Part shown: piece by piece, positions 1 through 6,000 of the stretch
How the letters are laid out: every line of letters begins with the position of its first letter
How positions within the stretch are numbered: the first letter of the stretch is position 1
Notes under the pieces: generated by a model
Told to the model about the DNA's origin: nothing
The model's input: the letters and a program-made list of their open reading frames with translations, nothing else
The model's database searches: none
Position numbers and translations under genes: made by a program
Assembly (NCBI GenBank): GCA_030681075.1
Contig: JAUXUE010000095.1
Location: forward strand, 1 to 7,237
Source of the DNA: Candidatus Amesbacteria bacterium
Lineage (GTDB): Bacteria; Patescibacteriota; Microgenomatia; CAZETR01; Amesbacteraceae
Direction: 5' to 3'
DNA: 7,237 bases

Positions 1-1
1 A

Positions 2-3000
2 ATTTCTGCTGCTGATGGCAACCGTAATCCCAAAAAGATTTATGAATATACATATGTCGCAGCCAACAACCGTTATGAACGTCATGAATTGTCGAACTTT
101 AATTATGCGGCACACATTCTCTATCGAACTATTCAAAATTCTTTTGATGGCACTCTCGACGATGGCCATACGCCATATGGCATGCCCGATTGGTCACAAT
201 CTATCCTCAAAGGTGTCCCTGGAGCTGCTCAGATTATCCCTCGTGTCTTTAATACTGTCCTCCATCCAGTACTTAGTATTGCCAATAGTATTAACGCTGT
301 CATGACACCCATTCATGCATTTTGGGGTTTGAAAACTCATCACATTCTAACAATTCCCAGTGATGATCTGGATTATTGGTACAACAAGGGTACATGGCCA
401 GCCAGAGCAATCATTAAAATGCCCATTGTTGTCGCTCTTCATGTCTTGGGGCGGATTGATTATCTGGCTTCCCGCGAGAAATTGGTCTTTTATGCCACAC
501 AAAATTTGTCTGGATACGAATTGGCAGCTGAGATAAATAAAATGCAAGGAACATGGCTCGATCTCTGGAATATCGTCGGAAATACGGTATCGGGAGTAGC
601 AGGACTGATACTGACACTGGTACTTATTGGCATTGGATATAGTCTTGCCTGGCCCCACTTATCCGTACCAGAACTCGGTAGAACCTCAGATCTACAAGGA
701 TATAAGAGCGGTATTCTAGGTGCACTAAATCAAACTAGTACTTTTAACACGCTTGCCAAATCTCTTCTTTCTGGATTGATCACGACAATAATGCTAGGCT
801 ACCTCGTGCTTCTTCCACTACTAAAACCCAAGGTTAACTTAACTTATTCCTATGAACTCGATCCCCAGACTGGTCAGGAAGTGGAAGGCATGTGGATCGG
901 AGAAGGCTTTTCCAAGAAATTTAATGGCAAATTGGAGAAAGGACAGATCCCGGGACTGAAAAAAGACAATCGAATATTTGTGCCAATATCATATTTAATA
1001 ACGGGTGACCCGGGATTGCTCGCAGACAAAGACTCGGCCAAATTGGCTACAAAAGATGTGGGTGGTATTGCAGCCAATATCGCTGAGGCTGCACGGAGTA
1101 CTCGAGACTCATTTAAACAATCACCTGAGCTAGAGACTATAAATGATGCGTTTATAGCAGGACAACTAATTGAGGTTTTTGACGATGGACCGATTTATGA
1201 ATACCAAAGCACCAATCCCGATACTTCTCGTTTTGACTTAAATAGAAGGCTCAATGAGCTTCCTGATGATAGATATGTACGCATTACAATTCCCGGTGCA
1301 CCCATCACCTATCGGACTTTCAAAAAGGCAGTCGGTTTTCAGCCGCATTCCGGTAAATGGGAAGAAGTCAAGGCTCCGGCTCCGGTACCTGTAATTCACA
1401 TTGGATCTACGTTTCTGGCCAATAAAACAATTATCGAAGGCTTGAAGCGAATGAATATCAAGTCAGGAATTCATACCAAACTTGATGGTCGTGAATTTAC
1501 AGGCATTCCCAAGAATAGATTCTTGACTGCTGATTTTTATAATGACAATGTCTGGGAAGTGGGAGAAGTTCTCAAATTGACCGTCTTCAATGCAATTACT
1601 CTGTCAACTGATGACCATTATTATCAAGTTATACTAGATCCCAAAGGTCACAAGATACTGGTCTACAAAGGTACCTCAGCTCCAGTGATTGTTCCAGTCG
1701 TCATTACCCCACCAATTGCCTCCCCACTTGTTGCGCCATATGTTGCACCAAGCGCACCTGTTCCATCAGTTGTCACTCCCCCACATGCTCCTATTGAAAT
1801 TACACTTCAATCAATAATAAATACATTTGATCCGGTTAATAGTACCTATTTTGCAAAAGTTCCAATCAGATCTATTAAATTCTGGGGTGAAAAAACCTAT
1901 AAAACTATCCAAATTAAAAGTAAGGCTGATTTAAAAAACGCTGTTGATATTTGGGTTATAGGAAACGAGATAGGTTATACAACAAATTATCTGTTTAATG
2001 ATAAAGGTAATTTGCTGGGTGAATATGATGGATATTTATTTGACTTTGATCATCGAACAAATCTTCTTACTGTCGGAAAAGGCGGAGCTTCTTATCCTGT
2101 GATACTACCATCTGGAAACGCCGATGCTCCGACAGGTTGGGGAATTTTAGATTCTGGTGAATGGGCATTTACTGCAACGAAAGATGGAGTCGAGACAGCA
2201 CTAGGAATCAATCTCCCTATATTTATCGATATGGACATGGTTGAAAATATCTCAATTAATGATCCACTAATCAGCGACAGATTCTTCAACAAAATTGTGG
2301 GCGCAGATGGAAACATGTATTTTGTCGAAAATACAAGAACAGATTTACCCAACGCAGGAGGTGGTGGATCATCCCCAAGGAAACCAACTATAAAAATTAA
2401 TACTGGAGCCAAAGCCAAAAAACAAGCTAAAACCATTCCCGCTTCCCAAACAAATATTAATACCAAACAAATCCATATTTATGGTCACGAGGGGTTGACT
2501 GATTCGCAGATTCTAAATAATCTTATTGGGCTTAAGGGAACGGTAGAAGTTAGTGGCATATCAGACTCGGTAACAATTGACAAGGCTCTAATCGCCAGAT
2601 TTTATGCAGAAGAAAATATTAAATTTGTAATTTCTGAATCCAATGGCAACACTAGAACAATTTCAAGAAATGGGGATACAGTAACAATCACTACTCAAAA
2701 AGCCCAAAAGCCAACGCTATTACATAGTACTTCTAAGTTTTTAACAAATATTAAACCAAATATTGATCGTGGAATTGAAATTGGTAGAAAAATAACAATT
2801 GGTGCTGGTATCGGAATCGCTATTGTTGTCATCTTTGGTAGTGTGGGAATTATATTTGGAGTGGCTCTTCAAACATTTGGTGTTATTAATGTATTAAGCG
2901 GAGTTACCGCAACAGTAGCGTTAATAGCCGGATCTGTCTTTGCATATTTCAGACGTGGAATGCTTGTACAAACTATTAGGCGACATTGGAAAAAGGCTGT

Positions 3001-6000
3001 TTTGGGTACATTAATTACCATATTAATCGCTGGTACAATTTGGCTTACTAGTATCGTTGCTACCTTACCAAAGCCAGAAATTACATCCACATATACACCC
3101 ACTGTCACAAACACATTTACCGCCACACCCACCAAGATCTTCACTCCATCTGCCACAGTCACTGTGCAACCCACAAATACCAATACGCCCACTGTCACAA
3201 GTACAAACACCCCCGTTCCACCGACAGCCAAAGCAACAGAAAAACCCACAGATAGTCCTACTGCTATACCATCAAAGACTCCAAGTAAAGCTCCAGCAAC
3301 ACCTTCGTCCGTCAATATCGATCTCACTATTAGAAAACCCAATATTCCAGTAAATTATACAGGTCAAACCGATATTACAATTAATATCACAAAAATTTTC
3401 TCAAGTACTGGACCAGTTTCTAATCCAAAGCTCTTACAACTAAATTCCCCTAAAGATGCAGCAACCATAATCCGCGATATTCAGTCTAAGGCCAAAGAAC
3501 AAGGTTTTACCGGAAAAATTTCGGTCGTCTTCGGAAATGAACCAACCAGTGAAGAATCCGGATATTTAAAAAGATTGGCAAATGAACTGAGTGGATCTGG
3601 AATCGATACATCTGCTATAACACCAGCTGGTAGTAGTCTTCTTGATTCATTCTGGGTGCTATTAACAACTCTTTTCCAAAAACCTCAAGCAGCCAAGACA
3701 GAGCCTGATCAGGCTGGAGGTGACATATCTGCTCTTATCAAAGCCTTCCAAGCCCACCGCACCGAGGCACAAGAGAAATTTGATAATGATTATCCAGATG
3801 GTATGGAAAAATTCCTTGTTACCGCAACTGATGCTCAAAAAGCTGATCTAAAAATTCAAATCGGACTTGAGGATAAAGGGGATGGAAATTGGAGTTATAT
3901 AGGACTTGATGGAAAAACAAACAATATCAATGTTTCTACTTATGGAGGTGGATTGCCATTAGAATCGGTGAGTAATGAGAATGGTACCACTTATATACCT
4001 GATAGGAGACCAATATCATTAAAACCTGTTGCACCAGCAATCCAATCTTCTGGCAAACAAATGCCCGTAAGTAAAAAATCAGAATTATTAGATGAACAGT
4101 TTGAAGACTTGAAGGAACTCACACCACCCACAACGCAACCGACAATCGCAGAGGAAGTAGATGCTGCAGGTCAACCATTAAGCGAAGAAGAGGGCTTAGC
4201 TTGGCTGGAATCTCTGAATCAAAGACAGACCGGTGGTCTTGACCATGTCACTCCAACTGAACCAATTGAATTTAGCGATCCACAGGAGACTGTCCCCGCG
4301 TTCGAGGCTCAAACACAAGTTCCCCCAACACAACTTGTTTCAAGTCCTATTCTTTCAGTCAATACAGTATTTGAACTAAACAATTTAGTTATTCCCGATG
4401 ATTTTTCTAAACCACCAATTAGCACAAAATTTGGGCAATTGATCGTTAATTTAATTAATGGTGCTGGGAAAGCAGAATCCAACTCGACATTAATGCAGAA
4501 AAAAGTTTATACCATTGATCGGGCCTCATATACTGCAGAAACGATTGGAAAAGCTTTAACAGAAGACATGGCATATTACGGAGCCACTATTTATATCTAC
4601 GATTTTCAGAATACGCTGGTAGCGACAATACAACAAAAGATGACTGGTGACTTAGTCTATTTTGTTATTTCTGGCTCTAATGAAAGCGCTCTCTTTGAAT
4701 CTCAAGTACCAGCTAGAATAACCGGTAGCGAAACGACACTCCTTGAATTAAATGGAAAAGTTTATGACGAATCGAATCAAACGGACCTTTCAACTCTAAA
4801 ATCATTGTTTTCTGCTTCGAGGCCATCTAATTATTCCCTTAGTCGTCATTCAATTGATCGTTCTTTGGAACTTTTTAGTATATTTTTTCCCATCCGGATC
4901 ACTGACTTAGATAATAATAATAATACAGTTACTGTTAAACTTGAAAGGCAAAAGGGAAGCTATGTTTTGAAAATAGTAATAACTGGTTCACCTACCAAGA
5001 GACCAACTACTCTCTCCGGTCTAAGATATCTCGCATATGACAGCTCTGACCTAGAGGAACTTGCCACACTTATTCTGAACAGTCTTGAGACAGGAGACAT
5101 TATCGACGTGCAAAGCTATGTACAAAATAACCCCAAACCAAATACAGCAGTAGACCTAAACTACGTTGTTGATCAGATTGAAAGCATTCAGGCGAATCAT
5201 CTAAGAGCTATTCATATCTACAAAACAACTGGTGAAATAATTACGATTCAGAATAGGAACTCCTACCCGACGTCTATATTAGACATCACACGATCTTCGA
5301 GTTCACCATTAGCCCCTACTCCTACGGCCCCTGAGGACAGAGCAACAGCTAAACCTGAATTTAAACTCGAAATTGAAGCACCTGCTCCCATACCAAGAGT
5401 TATTCCGTCAATTCTACACGTAAGTACTCTTGCTGAGGTAAATGACTTAGAGCTTGATGTTAATAATGAAAAGGAGGTTCAGCATTTTGCCAATTTACTA
5501 AACAATGAGCGTAAACCTGGTTATACTATTCCGTATTTTGAAGATTCAAAATTATGGCTTGATGATATTTCTCTCGAATCACTTCCGTTTTACATTAGGT
5601 ATTATGTAGGCTCCATAAATTATCTTATTCTTCAGGATGGTAATGGAAAACCCATTTATTATATTTACATAAACGATAAAATTCGAGTAACAACGGCTCC
5701 ACTTTCAAAAACTGATGAATCTCAGTCTGCCTCGTCAATAACCCAGCTCACAACTCTCCCAAGTATAGCCCAAAGAGAAGGAAATCTTGATAAAGTCGAA
5801 CCAACTCAACCAATTGAACTTAGTGTTCCTCCAACGACTGTTCTCCCATTCAATGCTCAAGTGCCAGTTCCTCCAACCCCACTTGTTTCAAGTCCAATTC
5901 TTACAGCTAGTGAGCCTACAACCGTTTTGAATGCAACAACTATTGAAGAACTCGCTGGCTTGCCGTTTACACCTTGGGAACCAGCAGAAGTTGAAAACAT

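Larger units (their letters stand above)
2..1393 (+). other. N-terminal part of the giant protein: unrecognised region with a membrane hairpin
   Basis: Residues 1-464. The first ~190 residues are rich in aromatic residues and His, with short hydrophobic stretches around bases 200-330 and 415-450 that look amphipathic or membrane-associated rather than clear spanning helices. Two predicted membrane helices follow. After them comes a soluble part of about 190 residues, mixed charged and polar, with segments such as GMWIGEGFSKKFNGKLEKG (bases 890-946) and YVRITIPGAPITYRTF (1277-1324). It ends in a short Ala/Pro stretch (APAPVPV, 1373-1393). I do not recognise a family. GC counted in rows of this part is 40-50 %, tending higher than much of the rest. 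Confidence 0.6.

Noticed and set aside
15..305. Plus-strand open frame of 96 codons in another frame starting at base 15
   Set aside because: An out-of-frame shadow with an implausible Met/His/Leu-rich composition, whereas frame 2 stays open through it and beyond.
347..658. Minus-strand open frame of 103 codons
   Set aside because: Antisense shadow over the first membrane helix, with Cys-rich irregular composition unlike a real small protein.
1988..2047. RHS/YD-repeat-like stretch YLFNDKGNLLGEYDGY
   Set aside because: Only one such unit is present, whereas RHS proteins carry many in tandem. The similarity is limited to a D-x-x-G-x-L turn.
2092..2466. Minus-strand open frame of 124 codons with hydrophobic stretches
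   Set aside because: Fully antisense to the continuous + frame, with no similarity to a known protein. The apparent hydrophobic segments mirror the Lys/Pro/Ala-rich linker.
2869..3342. Minus-strand open frame of 157 codons rich in Val and Gly
   Set aside because: It is the complement of the membrane helices and Thr/Pro stalk. Its GVxVxVTVGV composition is what antisense of ACA/ACC/CCC codons gives, and it overlaps the uninterrupted sense gene.
3446..3634. Faint OmpA C-terminal-like look (KISVVFGN, YLKRLANELSGSGID, SAITPAG)
   Set aside because: The order strand-helix-GI-x-I-x-P-x-G is suggestive, but the conserved GHTD-type motif and the Asp and Arg that bind peptidoglycan are absent, so I do not call it.
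3632..3676. Short hydrophobic segment SSLLDSFWVLLTTLF as a possible membrane helix
   Set aside because: Only about 14-15 residues with an Asp inside, too short for a confident span; more likely an amphipathic helix. If it did span, the side of the C-terminal array would flip.
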